Source: Micromonospora polyrhachis (GTDB lineage Bacteria > Actinomycetota > Actinomycetes > Mycobacteriales > Micromonosporaceae). Taken from it: DNA of 64,000 nucleotides. Location of the stretch: positions 6,460,501 through 6,524,500 of the forward strand of contig NZ_JACHJW010000001.1 of the NCBI RefSeq assembly GCF_014203835.1, written 5' to 3'. The notes beneath the pieces were generated by a model. It did no database searches. It was not told where the DNA came from and saw only the letters and a program-made list of their open reading frames with translations. The position numbers and the translations under genes are program-made. This document shows, piece by piece, positions 8,436-17,400 of the stretch (within the stretch, counting starts at the first letter, position 1; each line of letters starts with the position of its first letter).

Positions 8436-9482
8436 ATGAGCGTTACGACGATCGGATCGAGGCGCACCGCCGGTTTCCGGTCCATCCGTGCGACGATCGC
8501 CCTGAGCCTGACCGTGGTCGTGGCGGCGTGTTCCGGAACCCCGGTGGTGGACCAGCGCGACGTCGGGCCCGAGACCGTCGTGTCGGCCTCCCGGCAGTCC
8601 GCCGCCGAGGCCGAGCAGACCCTGGCCAGCCTGCGCCGCGTCGATGACCTTCCGCTGTACGCGATGACCTATACCGGGGACTACGACGCACTGGTCGACC
8701 TGACGGCGACGCCAACCCCGTCCCCGTTCGGCTGCTCGCTCTTCATGGCGTCCGGCGATCCGGCTCGGCCACTGTACGGGCGAAACTTCGACTGGGACCC
8801 GAATCCCGGGCTGGTTCTGCACACCGATCCGCCGGACGGCTTCGCCTCGATCTCCATCGTGGACATGGCCTACCTCGGAATCAGAGCGGACCCGACCGGA
8901 GACCGACGGTTGCTCAACGCGCCGCTGCTGCCGTTCGACGGGATGAACGAGCGCGGCCTGGTGGTGGGACTGGCGGCGGACGACTCCGGCAGTCTCACCT
9001 CGGATCCCGCCAAACCCACCGTCGGCAGCGTACGGATCCTGCGACTGGTGCTCGACCAGGCCGCGACGGTCGACGAGGCGGTAGCGGCTATCAGCCGCTA
9101 CAACCTGGACTTCGACGATGGGCCGCCGCTGCACTACCTGATCGCCGACGCGTCCGGGGCGTCCGCCGTGGTGGAGTTCGTCGACGGTCGGATGCGGGTG
9201 TTGCCAGGTGGTCCACGGTGGCAGGTGTTGACCAACATCCGGCTGGCTGACGCCTCGGAGGCGGCTCGGCAGCGGGACCGTCGTTACGCCACGATGGCGG
9301 CACACCTGACCGGAGCTGGCGGGACGGTCGACTGGCGAGGTGCCATGGAGATCCTTCGGGCGGTGGCGCAGTCACACACCCGCTGGTCGGTTACGTACGA
9401 GCCGCGCACCGGCGCGGTGCACGTGGTGACCGGCCAGCGGTGGGACACGGTGCACGACTTCACCCTGCGGATGGCCGGCTGA
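8436..9482 (+). CDS. Lipoprotein with Ntn-type linear amide C-N hydrolase domain
   Basis: This 348-residue protein begins with a signal peptide and lipobox (LTVVVAACSG, lipidated Cys about residue 32), so it should be anchored outside the membrane. Cys100 in SPFGCSLFMASGD, followed by PLYGRNFDWDPNPG, resembles the nucleophile region of the choloylglycine hydrolase/acyl-CoA:6-APA acyltransferase superfamily, in which an N-terminal Cys is normally exposed by processing. Later family-like segments are LLPFDGMNERGLVVGL, AISRYNLDF and HYLIADASGASAVVEF. The substrate is unknown; relatives cleave amide bonds of bile salts, penicillins or N-acyl amino acids. In this protein about 67 residues separate the lipidated Cys from Cys100, so activation by processing would release the catalytic domain. 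The gene follows glpK by 49 bases but is probably a separate unit. Confidence 0.75.
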   Translation: MSVTTIGSRRTAGFRSIRATIALSLTVVVAACSGTPVVDQRDVGPETVVSASRQSAAEAEQTLASLRRVDDLPLYAMTYTGDYDALVDLTATPTPSPFGCSLFMASGDPARPLYGRNFDWDPNPGLVLHTDPPDGFASISIVDMAYLGIRADPTGDRRLLNAPLLPFDGMNERGLVVGLAADDSGSLTSDPAKPTVGSVRILRLVLDQAATVDEAVAAISRYNLDFDDGPPLHYLIADASGASAVVEFVDGRMRVLPGGPRWQVLTNIRLADASEAARQRDRRYATMAAHLTGAGGTVDWRGAMEILRAVAQSHTRWSVTYEPRTGAVHVVTGQRWDTVHDFTLRMAG

Positions 9483-9550
9483 CCCCCGTCGCCAGGGCGG
9501 CGGACTCCCTACCGCCTCACGCGGACCGAGGCAGGCTACGGCCGGTCACA

Positions 9551-11590
9551 TCAGGTCGAGTAGCCGGTGCCCATGGCCCGGTGGTGGGTGAGTGCGGCCA
9601 GCAGTCGCGGCATGTCCCCGCCGACATCCCGGGTCAACCGGGGTAGGTCGGCGATGACCAGAGCGTTGATGTCGGTACGCCACAGCTGTGCGAACGCCGG
9701 GTCCTGTGTCAGTTGCGAGGCGGCCGCCGGTACGGCGACCAGCGCCGGTGGCGAGTTCGGCCCGGGCGGCACCACGTCGACCCGGGCGAGGCTCGTCCAC
9801 GGCAGCTCGTAGCGGCTTCGCCGGTCGGGCTGGTACGTGATGCCGAAGGCGTCGACCACCAGGCGTGGGTACGGGCAGAGCGCCCGCCAGAGCAGGGCGA
9901 GACCGCCGAGGACGACCAGAAGACCGACACCAGCGATGACGAGCGCGGCGACTAGCTGGTTGTCTCGGGGATCGTCGCTGATCACCGTAATGGCCACGAG
10001 GAAAAGGGCGATGGGCAACATGGCGGCACCGAGCGCGGTCAGGATCGTTCCGAGAGCACTCGGTCCGGGGCGGGGCCGGGCGAGCCCGAACCCTGCCCGC
10101 CCTGGTCGCCACGCCACCGCCCGTCTGAGCAGAAAGGCGCTGGCCACCGCGCAGCCGAGCAGCGCTACCCCGCCGAGCAGGGTGTGGAGCAGACCGCACA
10201 ACAGTGGTAGCAGCAGGACCAGCACGGCGAAGATGCTCCACACCGGACGGGCTAGAAACCCTGCCCCGATCGGCCCGGCTGGCCATCCCGCCCCTGGTAG
10301 CGGCACCGGGGGCATGGTGGGCGCTGGAGACATGGTGGGCGCTGGCGAGCCCGACAGCGGTGGCCTCGGTGGTGGTGCGGTAGGCGTGGCGGGCGAAGCT
10401 ACTGGCCGCGCTGTAGTAGGCGCGGCCGGCGGAGCCACCGGTGGCGGGGCGATGACCGGCGAGGCCAGGGGCATCGCCCCGCGTATCGACGGGAGCACGG
10501 CGGGTGGGGCCGCCGCCGATGGTCGGTGCATCGCGTGCAGGGCACCCTCAGCCACCACGATCTCGGGTTGTTCCAGCACGGTAGGCGCCAGTCCGGTGGC
10601 GCGGTGCAGGGTGGTGGCGACGAGCGGCACCCGGGATGCGCCCCCCACCAGGAAGACACCGGCCAGGTTGTCGGCAGTGGCATCGGCCCGGTGCATCACC
10701 TGCGCCGTCAACACCGCCGCCCGGTCGAGGTACGGGCGGGCCGCCTCCTCGAACTCCTCCCGTCCCACCGCCACCTCGCGGTCGACGAGTGGCACGTACA
10801 GCCCGGCGGTCGATTGTCGCGACAGCATCTCCTTGGCGGTCCGGGCGTCGTCCCACAGGGTTCGGAAGTGACGCTGGCCGGCGGGATCGGCTGGGGCGGT
10901 CACCTGCTGCCAGGCGGCGGAGTCAGCGGGCCGCATGGCAGCGGCGACGCGTGCGACCACCAGTGCGTCGAGGTCCAATCCACCGAAGTCGGTGAGCCCG
11001 TCGACTTCACGCACCTCGAAGCCGTTGCCGGTACGCCGTACCACCGCCAGGTCCAGGGTGCCGCCGCCCAGGTCGTAGACGACCAACAGGTGACCGGGAC
11101 GGACAGCGTGGCCGAGTACGACGGTGAAGTAGCCGGCTGCGGCGACCGGCTCGGAGACAAGCGTCGGGGTGGGGAGTCCGGCACCGACTGCTGCCTCCAC
11201 CAGCACATTGCGACGGGCCGCGCCCCAACTGGCCGGATAGGTCAGGGCGGTGGTGGTCGGAAGCGTTCCGCAGGCGCGGGTGGCCTCCTCGGTTACCCGT
11301 CGCAGGGTGGTCGAGACCACGTCGACCATCGCCACCTGCCGGTCACCCAACAACAGGGTTCCGTCATCGATACACCGCTTCGGATTCGGCTCGAACCGCG
11401 CCGGGTCCAGCCGGGCGCTGTGCAGCGCGTCCCGCCCCGGGATCAACTCACCGCCCGGCTGTAGGAACACCGCCGACGGCAGCAGGGGCGATCCGTCGAA
11501 GAACAGGGGCCGGCAACGCCCGTCCGGCCAACGCAGCACCGCGACCGTGTTCGTCGAACCGTAGTCGATTCCCAGTTCGTACCCGGACAT
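9551..11590 (-). CDS. Hsp70-family ATPase fused to membrane and PH-like domains
   Basis: The first ~360 of 679 residues form an Hsp70/actin-like ATPase: phosphate-1 ELGIDYGSTNTVAVLRW, phosphate-2 VVYDLGGGTLDLAVV, adenosine motif GVFLVGGASRVPLVATTLH. No substrate-binding domain follows. Instead there is a Pro/Ala/Thr-rich linker (about 365-430), then three or four hydrophobic segments (WSIFAVLVLLLPLLCGLL, LLGCAVASAFLLRR, LGTILTALGAAMLPIALFLVAITV, LVAALVIAGVGLLVVLGGLALLW), then a C-terminal region VDAFGITYQPDRRSRYELPWTSLARVDV that reads like a bacterial PH domain. The architecture suggests a membrane-bound chaperone-like ATPase or sensor with the ATPase in the cytoplasm. It sits just downstream of the cvn operon on the same strand, with a 115-base gap. 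Family call is secure for the N-domain; the role is unknown. Confidence 0.8.
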   Translation of the reverse strand: MSGYELGIDYGSTNTVAVLRWPDGRCRPLFFDGSPLLPSAVFLQPGGELIPGRDALHSARLDPARFEPNPKRCIDDGTLLLGDRQVAMVDVVSTTLRRVTEEATRACGTLPTTTALTYPASWGAARRNVLVEAAVGAGLPTPTLVSEPVAAAGYFTVVLGHAVRPGHLLVVYDLGGGTLDLAVVRRTGNGFEVREVDGLTDFGGLDLDALVVARVAAAMRPADSAAWQQVTAPADPAGQRHFRTLWDDARTAKEMLSRQSTAGLYVPLVDREVAVGREEFEEAARPYLDRAAVLTAQVMHRADATADNLAGVFLVGGASRVPLVATTLHRATGLAPTVLEQPEIVVAEGALHAMHRPSAAAPPAVLPSIRGAMPLASPVIAPPPVAPPAAPTTARPVASPATPTAPPPRPPLSGSPAPTMSPAPTMPPVPLPGAGWPAGPIGAGFLARPVWSIFAVLVLLLPLLCGLLHTLLGGVALLGCAVASAFLLRRAVAWRPGRAGFGLARPRPGPSALGTILTALGAAMLPIALFLVAITVISDDPRDNQLVAALVIAGVGLLVVLGGLALLWRALCPYPRLVVDAFGITYQPDRRSRYELPWTSLARVDVVPPGPNSPPALVAVPAAASQLTQDPAFAQLWRTDINALVIADLPRLTRDVGGDMPRLLAALTHHRAMGTGYST

Positions 11591-11705
11591 GCGGGAAGTG
11601 TAGGTGACCGGCGATGAGCGGGAGACCCGTCACCATCCGCGGACGACGATGCGATGTGGGTGGATGGCCCGGGCGGAATGATCGTGTGCTCGCGCCCGCG
11701 ACAGA

Positions 11706-12326
11706 CTAGTGGGTGCCGGCCACCTGCCCGGACTGGTGCACCTGCGCCCGGACCTTCATCGCGTGCTCAAGGAGGGTGATCAGGACGTCCTTGCTGGACT
11801 GGCGCTCCCGGGCGTCGCAGAGCAGCACAGGCACCTCCGGTTCCAGGTTGAGGGCGAGCCGGACCTCGTCGAGCCCGTACTCGCGAGCCCCGTCGAAGCA
11901 GTTGACCGCGACGATGAACGGGGTCCCATGCTGTTCGAAGTAGTCGATCGACGGGAAACAGTCGGCGAGCCGGCGGGTGTCGGCGAGGACCACCGCACCC
12001 AGTGCGCCAAGCGCCAACTCGTCCCAGACGAACCAGAACCGGTCCTGTCCCGGTGTGCCGAACAGATAGAGCACCAGGTCGTCGCCGATGCTGATCCGGC
12101 CGAAGTCCATGGCGACCGTGGTGGTGCTCTTACTCTCCACACCGGACAGGTCGTCGATACCGACTCCCTGCTCGGAGAGGAGTTCCTCGGTACGTAGGGG
12201 CTGGGTCTCACTGAGCGCGGTGACCATCGTGGTCTTGCCGACACCGAAGCCGCCGGCGATGAGGATCTTGATGGCGGTGGGGACGCCGGGAGCGCCGGCC
12301 CGCCCGTCAGAGTGCTCGTAGTCCAT
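11706..12326 (-). CDS. cvnD: CvnD-type small GTPase (conservon D)
   Basis: This 206-residue Ras-like GTP-binding protein carries P-loop GGFGVGKTT near residue 30, a switch region with DDLSGVESKSTTTVAMDFG, the G3-like LFGTPGQDRFWFVWDEL (DxxG replaced by GTPGQ), and the base-recognition segment VAVNCFDGA in place of NKxD. This matches the D component of actinomycete conservons (MglA-like). It is the last gene of the cvnABCD operon and overlaps cvnC by 20 bases. In Streptomyces, conservon products form a membrane-associated complex resembling eukaryotic G-protein signalling. Confidence 0.92.
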   Translation of the reverse strand: MDYEHSDGRAGAPGVPTAIKILIAGGFGVGKTTMVTALSETQPLRTEELLSEQGVGIDDLSGVESKSTTTVAMDFGRISIGDDLVLYLFGTPGQDRFWFVWDELALGALGAVVLADTRRLADCFPSIDYFEQHGTPFIVAVNCFDGAREYGLDEVRLALNLEPEVPVLLCDARERQSSKDVLITLLEHAMKVRAQVHQSGQVAGTH

Positions 12327-12693
12327 TGATTACTGCCTCGAATACGCTGTCGTCGGGAAGTGTGGCCGTCGGCCGGGGGTTGCGTACCTGGACGAGGTGC
12401 CGTTCGAGCAGGTCACCGAGGAAGACCCGGACGGTGCCCAACGGCAGGTTCAGGTGTGCCGCGACCTCGGCGACGGACATCGCCCGCTGACAGAGGCCGA
12501 CAATGGCGAGATGCTCCGGCCCCAGGCCGACCTCGTGCGTCGGCGTCGACCGGGTGGCCACCACCAATGAGATCAGGTCGAAACTTCCGCTGGCCGGCTT
12601 GGTCCGGCCACGGGTCATCGCGTACGGACGCACGACCGGACCGGCATGATCGTCGATCCACTGGTCTGCGGTGGATTTCTCAGGGACGCTCAT
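12307..12693 (-). CDS. cvnC: CvnC, DUF742 protein
   Basis: This 128-residue DUF742 protein has a conserved opening (DDHAGPVVRPYAMTRGRT), a central DLISLVVATR, and a winged-helix-like segment EHLAIVGLCQRAMSVAEVAAHLNLPLGTVRVFLGDLLERHLVQV that ends in the family. It is component C of the conservon, possibly the adaptor between the roadblock protein and the GTPase. Its 3' end overlaps cvnD and it lies 11 bases after cvnB, so translation is coupled. Confidence 0.93.
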   Translation of the reverse strand: MSVPEKSTADQWIDDHAGPVVRPYAMTRGRTKPASGSFDLISLVVATRSTPTHEVGLGPEHLAIVGLCQRAMSVAEVAAHLNLPLGTVRVFLGDLLERHLVQVRNPRPTATLPDDSVFEAVINGLRAL

Positions 12694-12704
12694 GGCAGCC
12701 CCGG

Positions 12705-13124
12705 TTACTTCTCGTCGGCCGGCTGGTCGGCGGTTCGGGCCGGCGACCCGAGGAACTTGCCGGCCCGGGTGACCAGCATGGCCATTTCGTAGGCGATGAG
12801 CCCCACATCGGCGTCCTCGTTGGCCAGCACAGCCAGGCAGGCGCCGTGTCCGGCGGCGGTGACGAACAGGAACGAGGACTTCATCTCGATGATGGTCTGC
12901 TGCACCGGACCGCCACCGAACCGCTTACCGGCACCTCGGGCCAGGCTCTGGATGCCCGCCGCCATCGCGGCCAGGTGCTCGGCGTCGTCGCGTGTCATTG
13001 CCTGCGAGGAGGCCACGAGAAGCCCGTCCACCGACAGGACGATGGCGTTCTCGGCCTGCTTGACCCGGCCAACCAGGTCGTCCAGTAGCCAGGTCAGGTC
13101 GCTCGCAGCTGTCTTCAGCACCAC
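12705..13124 (-). CDS. cvnB: CvnB, roadblock/LC7-domain protein
   Basis: This 139-residue roadblock/LC7 protein shows the typical conservon B pattern: LTWLLDDLVGRVKQAENAIVLSVDGLLVASSQAMTRDDAEHLAAMAAGIQSLARGAGKRFGGG, then MKSSFLFVTAAGHGACLAVLANEDADVGLIAYEMAML. Roadblock proteins dimerise and act as scaffolds or GTPase regulators (MglB-like), so it probably controls CvnD. The start is GTG 13124. It lies between the histidine kinase and DUF742 genes. Confidence 0.93.
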   Translation of the reverse strand: MVLKTAASDLTWLLDDLVGRVKQAENAIVLSVDGLLVASSQAMTRDDAEHLAAMAAGIQSLARGAGKRFGGGPVQQTIIEMKSSFLFVTAAGHGACLAVLANEDADVGLIAYEMAMLVTRAGKFLGSPARTADQPADEK

Positions 13125-13177
13125 TCGTTGTCCTCTTTCTTCCGGGCGAAGGTCGCGGAACCGATCTTGTAGGTCGG

Positions 13178-15571
13178 TCAGGTGACCGGTCCGTCCCCGG
13201 CAGCGGGAGCGTCCCCCGTATCCGGAACTGCCGGGACGTCGTCGTCCTTGTCGAGTAGTTGGGCCGCTTCCGACCGACCCCGACGGGTGCCCGACTGATA
13301 GGAACTCATCATCTGACGGATCTGGTCGGGCGGGCGGGGCGGCTCGACACCCGGCACCGCTTCCTCCGGTGCCGTTTCGGATTGTTGGCGCAGCGGGGTG
13401 GCGAGACTGGCCTGGCGTACCCGCAGCGGCAGTCCGGACGGTGTCTGCGTAGCCGACCCGGTGGTCTTTGTCTGGGCTGCCGCAGCGTCCGCCGCAGGCG
13501 CGCCGGTCGCCGTGGTGCGGGTCCGGGTGGGCAGCGCCGGGCCCGATGGGTTCACCACCAGGCTCGCACCGGGGGTCCGTACCGTGGGCCGCTCGTCGGT
13601 GGTGTTGGTGCTGGTGGCAGCGCTGCTGGAGCGGGCGGTGGTGTCCGCGGTTCCTGACGGTAGGGCCGGGTCGGTGGCGTCGATGCTGTCCGGATCCCCG
13701 GTGACCAGATTCGACGGAATGAGCACCACGGCGGTAGTCCCACCGTACGACGATTCCTTCAGCAGCGCGTGGATCCCGTGTCGCTCGGTCAGCCGACTCA
13801 CCACGAACAGTCCGAGCCGGGCGGCGTTGGCCAGGTTGAACTCCTGGCGACTGACGATCTGCTCGTTGGCGGCGGCGAGGTCCTCCTCGCTCATCCCGAG
13901 GCCACGGTCCTCGATCTCGATCGCGTACCCGTTGGCCACCATCTGGCCCCGGACCTCGACCATCGTGTGCGGTGGGGAGAAGGACAACGCGTTCTCGATC
14001 AGTTCGGCCAGCAGGTGGATGACGTCACCGACGGCGCGACCGGCTAACCCGATCGAGCCGAGCGGCAGCACTGAGACGCGGGTGTAGTCCTCCACCTCGG
14101 CTACCGCACCGCGAACCACGTCGATCATGGGCACGTTGCGCCGCCACGCCCGGCCGGGCGTGGCCCCGGACAACACGATCAGGTTCTCCGCGTTGCGACG
14201 CATCCGGGTGGCCAGGTGATCGACCCGGAACAGGTCATCCAGCTCCTCGGCGTCGGTCTCCCGGCGTTCCATCGCGTCGAGCAGGGTGAGCTGTCGGTGG
14301 ACGAGCGCCTGGGTGCGCCGGGCGAGGCTGAGGAAGACGTCGCGAACGCTGCGACGCAGCTCGGCCTGTTGGACGGCGGTACGGATCGCGGTCTCCTGGA
14401 CCGCGTTGAACGCCTGGCTCACCTGGCCGATCTCGTCCGTGCCGAAGGCCAGGGGCGGTGCCTCGGTTGCCACATCGACGTTCTCGCCCCGACCCAGGCG
14501 GTCGACCACGTTGGGCAGCCGCTCGTCGGCGAGTCGGTGGGCCGCGTCGCGCAGCCGCTGCAACTGGGCCACCAGGGCGCGCGCCGTGGTCACCGAGACG
14601 ACGATCGAGGCGATGACCGCGATCAGTCCCAGTCCGGCCGCGAGTACCACCCGGAGTACCACCCAGATCGCGATCGGCATGGCCCGATCGACGATGTGTT
14701 CACCACCGGTCACGACGATCTCGCGCATGTCGGCCAGCGATGGTTCCACCCCTGCGCGCCACTGCGCGATGTCGATCGAGACCCGGGAGCCGGGGCGGAT
14801 CGACTGGATGATCCGGTCCTCCATGGTCCGGAGCTGGAGGAATGTCTGGCTGTCGACCAACTGGTCGTAGCGCTCGCGCTCGACGGCAGGCAGCTCCAGG
14901 GCGGTTTCGTTGGCGATGAAGCGTTGCGCACCGACGAGCTGCGCGAACTGTGCGTGCTCCGCGGCCGTGATCCGCCCAGCCGCGATGATGCCGGTGACGA
15001 GTGCGTCCTCCTGGGAGACCAGCTCTCGTGCGCGATTCAGCTCGATGAGCGCGGTCGTGTCCTTGGCGATCTCATGGTCGTCGAGCTTTGCCATGGAGTC
15101 GAAGACGCGGAAGATCGAGTCGATGACCCGGGTGTAGGCGTCCGATGCGGATGCCCGGTCGATGTCCTGGGTGTTGATCGCCGCCCGGGTTCGCGCCAGC
15201 CCGTCCAGCCCGCGGGTCAGCTCGTCAAGGCGTTGCTTGAGTTCGGTGCTCGCCGCGAGCTCGACCTGTTGGCTCTCGATCGACCGGCGGAACGCCGCCG
15301 CCAGTTCCTCGGATTTCTGGCGCTCCGCGGCCAGCGGGGCCCGCTGCTGCTCGCTGGGCCGCCCGAGATAGGCGACCGAGAGCCGGCGCTCCTGCTGTAG
15401 GGCGAGCAACAGCCGGTCGTTCGGGTCGAACACCTTGCTGTCCAGGGTCTGGACCCAGAGGAGGTTGAGGCCATCGCGTAGGGTCACCCAGGCTGCGAAG
15501 GCCCACAGCGCGGCCAACGAGACCAACAGGGCGACGACCTTGGTACGGAGATTCGTACTGCGAGAACTCAT
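13178..15571 (-). CDS. cvnA: CvnA, nitrate-sensor-type membrane histidine kinase-like protein
   Basis: This ~797-residue membrane protein has an N-terminal helix (VVALLVSLAALWAFAAWVTL), an extracellular all-helical NIT-type sensor region (about 40-300), a second helix (IWVVLRVVLAAGLGLIAVIASIVVSV), a HAMP segment, a helical dimerisation region and an HATPase domain with N-box ELIENALSFSPPHTMVEVRG and G-box IEDRGLGMSEEDL. A long Thr/Ala/Pro-rich tail follows, as in other CvnA proteins. It is the first gene of the operon cvnABCD. No partner response regulator is adjacent; in conservons the signal is thought to pass to B, C and D. Confidence 0.93.
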   Translation of the reverse strand: MSSRSTNLRTKVVALLVSLAALWAFAAWVTLRDGLNLLWVQTLDSKVFDPNDRLLLALQQERRLSVAYLGRPSEQQRAPLAAERQKSEELAAAFRRSIESQQVELAASTELKQRLDELTRGLDGLARTRAAINTQDIDRASASDAYTRVIDSIFRVFDSMAKLDDHEIAKDTTALIELNRARELVSQEDALVTGIIAAGRITAAEHAQFAQLVGAQRFIANETALELPAVERERYDQLVDSQTFLQLRTMEDRIIQSIRPGSRVSIDIAQWRAGVEPSLADMREIVVTGGEHIVDRAMPIAIWVVLRVVLAAGLGLIAVIASIVVSVTTARALVAQLQRLRDAAHRLADERLPNVVDRLGRGENVDVATEAPPLAFGTDEIGQVSQAFNAVQETAIRTAVQQAELRRSVRDVFLSLARRTQALVHRQLTLLDAMERRETDAEELDDLFRVDHLATRMRRNAENLIVLSGATPGRAWRRNVPMIDVVRGAVAEVEDYTRVSVLPLGSIGLAGRAVGDVIHLLAELIENALSFSPPHTMVEVRGQMVANGYAIEIEDRGLGMSEEDLAAANEQIVSRQEFNLANAARLGLFVVSRLTERHGIHALLKESSYGGTTAVVLIPSNLVTGDPDSIDATDPALPSGTADTTARSSSAATSTNTTDERPTVRTPGASLVVNPSGPALPTRTRTTATGAPAADAAAAQTKTTGSATQTPSGLPLRVRQASLATPLRQQSETAPEEAVPGVEPPRPPDQIRQMMSSYQSGTRRGRSEAAQLLDKDDDVPAVPDTGDAPAAGDGPVT

Positions 15572-15756
15572 CACACCGTCCCGGACCGTGGAAGCGAGTT
15601 GTCTACGGCGGCCGACGAAGAGCCATCGAGGATCTGCTCCCCGTCAGCCCTTCGTCGGTTCCCGCGATCAATGGGGCACGCTAGCAGCGTCCGAAGAGTG
15701 CCTCAAGTTCGCCTGAATCCCTACATCAGTTGTTTCGTCCATGTATATCCGCATTC

Positions 15757-17400
15757 TTAGGTGGGCAGTGCGGGAGTGATCAGCTCAGGTCGGCGCGCTA
15801 CCGGTACCAGTGCCGCGATGACGGCCGAACGCACGATCGCGGTCGGCAGATAGAGATCTTTGTCATGCCACAGTGGAACGTTGTTGGGCCGCTGCCACAG
15901 TGGAACGCCGTCGGTCCGGTCGGCGGGGGACAGCAGGTACGCCTGTCCTCGGGCCAGCGCGGCACCGAGTCCGGACAGCCCCGACCGCCCGGCCGTCGCC
16001 AGCACCTGCATCGCGTACGCGGTCTCCTCGGCGGTGCCGGCCCACCGTCCCCACGAGCCGTCGTCGCGTTGCGTCGCCAGTACCCAGTCTGCGGCGCGGG
16101 CCACGGCCGTCGACACCGCCGGTCCCCGTCCGTGCTCGTGCAGTGCGAGCACGCAGCAGACAGTCGCGTAGTAGGGCGAGGCGTGCCAGCGGTCGGCCCA
16201 GCCGCCGTCGGATCGCTGTTGCCCACACAGCCAGCCGGCTAGTCGGTCCACCGTTGTCCGGTAGCGCCCCGGTGCCGCCGGGACAGTGGCCAGGTGATGT
16301 CCCAGCGCGTCCAGGACGTGTGCGTTGGTGGTGATGGAATAGCCGTCCTCACCCGGCCAGGTGCAGAAGTGCGCCCCGGTGTCGAACGACCAGAGACAGT
16401 CGGGAGCGACCGGCTGACCCAGTTGCGCGAGGGCGTACAGGGCGACCGAGCTGCTGTCCGCGTCAGCCGGAAGGCCGGGACCGGCCGGTGCCCCGTCCGG
16501 GCCGAGTGCGGCACGCAGGCTCCGTACGAGATCCGCCGGCGGATCGATTGGCAGGTTGGCTCGGGCCAACGTGCTGAGTACCCAGCCCCGTTCGAAGACG
16601 GTGATCGGAGTGGCGCAGGGCACCGGGCCGCCCAGCTGGCTGGCCACGAAATCCAGATAGGACCTTGCCGGTCCGGTCACCTCCGGCCCACCGAGCCAGG
16701 CGGCGGTGGCCGCCGGCGAAGCGCCGACGGTACCCGGCGGTACCGGTGTGACCCCCCGCGCCGCCCGGGCCGCCTCGCCGGCGGTCTCCAGGGCATGCAG
16801 CAGCTTCTCAGGGATCGGAGCCCCCACGGCGAGCCCGTTTCGGACTTGGGTCAGCCGGGCGGGGTCCATCCGTGCCGGCAGGCCGAGGTGGACGCCTGCC
16901 CACATCGGGTCCAGACCGACGACGGGAGTGTCGCGGAGTTCGTCGAGATGGGTGTTGAGCAGGTTCACCAGGTCCGGCACGATGAGGTCGGCCGCCGGTG
17001 TGTCGGGTACCGACAGCGCCGGATCGGCCAGCCAGCGGACCAACACCCGGAGACCACGTTCGACGGCCGCAGCCAGTTCCGCGCGGGTCGGGCCGGGACC
17101 GGTGGGCCGCCGTAGCGTCACGAACAGCGCCTCGGTGGCGCTGAGCGTCGGCACCAACCCATAGCCGTCCGGCTGACCCCACCCGCCATCCGGATGCTGA
17201 CTCGCCACCAGGTAGCGCACCCGTCCCGCGTGTCTGGTCAGCCATGGTGCCAACGCCACCAGCCGCCCGGTCTCGTAGACGGAGGGGGAGGCCTGTCCCC
17301 AGGGCTCGTCGACCATGCCGGCGACCAGCTCATCGGCCGCCGTCGCGAGGTCGACGTCGGTCGGTGGTGCCCATTCGGCGAGCAGGTTGTCGGTGCTCAC
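15757..17400 (-). CDS. Class II diterpene cyclase (copalyl-diphosphate-synthase-like)
   Basis: This 547-residue two-domain alpha-barrel protein has the size of bacterial class II diterpene cyclases. Family features are ASQHPDGGWGQPDGYGLVPT in the first barrel, the catalytic-acid segment ADADSSSVALYALAQLG (about residues 311-325), QQRSDGGWADRWHASPYYATVCCVLAL, TQRDDGSWG, and the C-terminal LWHDKDLYLPTAIVRSAVIAALV. The usual acid motif is DxDD; here it reads DADS, so the second Asp pair is reduced to one, a variant to note. It should protonate geranylgeranyl diphosphate to a bicyclic diphosphate. The GTG start at 17400 forms a GTGA overlap with the class I synthase stop; upstream extension of the frame is spurious. 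Confidence 0.88.
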   Translation of the reverse strand: MSTDNLLAEWAPPTDVDLATAADELVAGMVDEPWGQASPSVYETGRLVALAPWLTRHAGRVRYLVASQHPDGGWGQPDGYGLVPTLSATEALFVTLRRPTGPGPTRAELAAAVERGLRVLVRWLADPALSVPDTPAADLIVPDLVNLLNTHLDELRDTPVVGLDPMWAGVHLGLPARMDPARLTQVRNGLAVGAPIPEKLLHALETAGEAARAARGVTPVPPGTVGASPAATAAWLGGPEVTGPARSYLDFVASQLGGPVPCATPITVFERGWVLSTLARANLPIDPPADLVRSLRAALGPDGAPAGPGLPADADSSSVALYALAQLGQPVAPDCLWSFDTGAHFCTWPGEDGYSITTNAHVLDALGHHLATVPAAPGRYRTTVDRLAGWLCGQQRSDGGWADRWHASPYYATVCCVLALHEHGRGPAVSTAVARAADWVLATQRDDGSWGRWAGTAEETAYAMQVLATAGRSGLSGLGAALARGQAYLLSPADRTDGVPLWQRPNNVPLWHDKDLYLPTAIVRSAVIAALVPVARRPELITPALPT

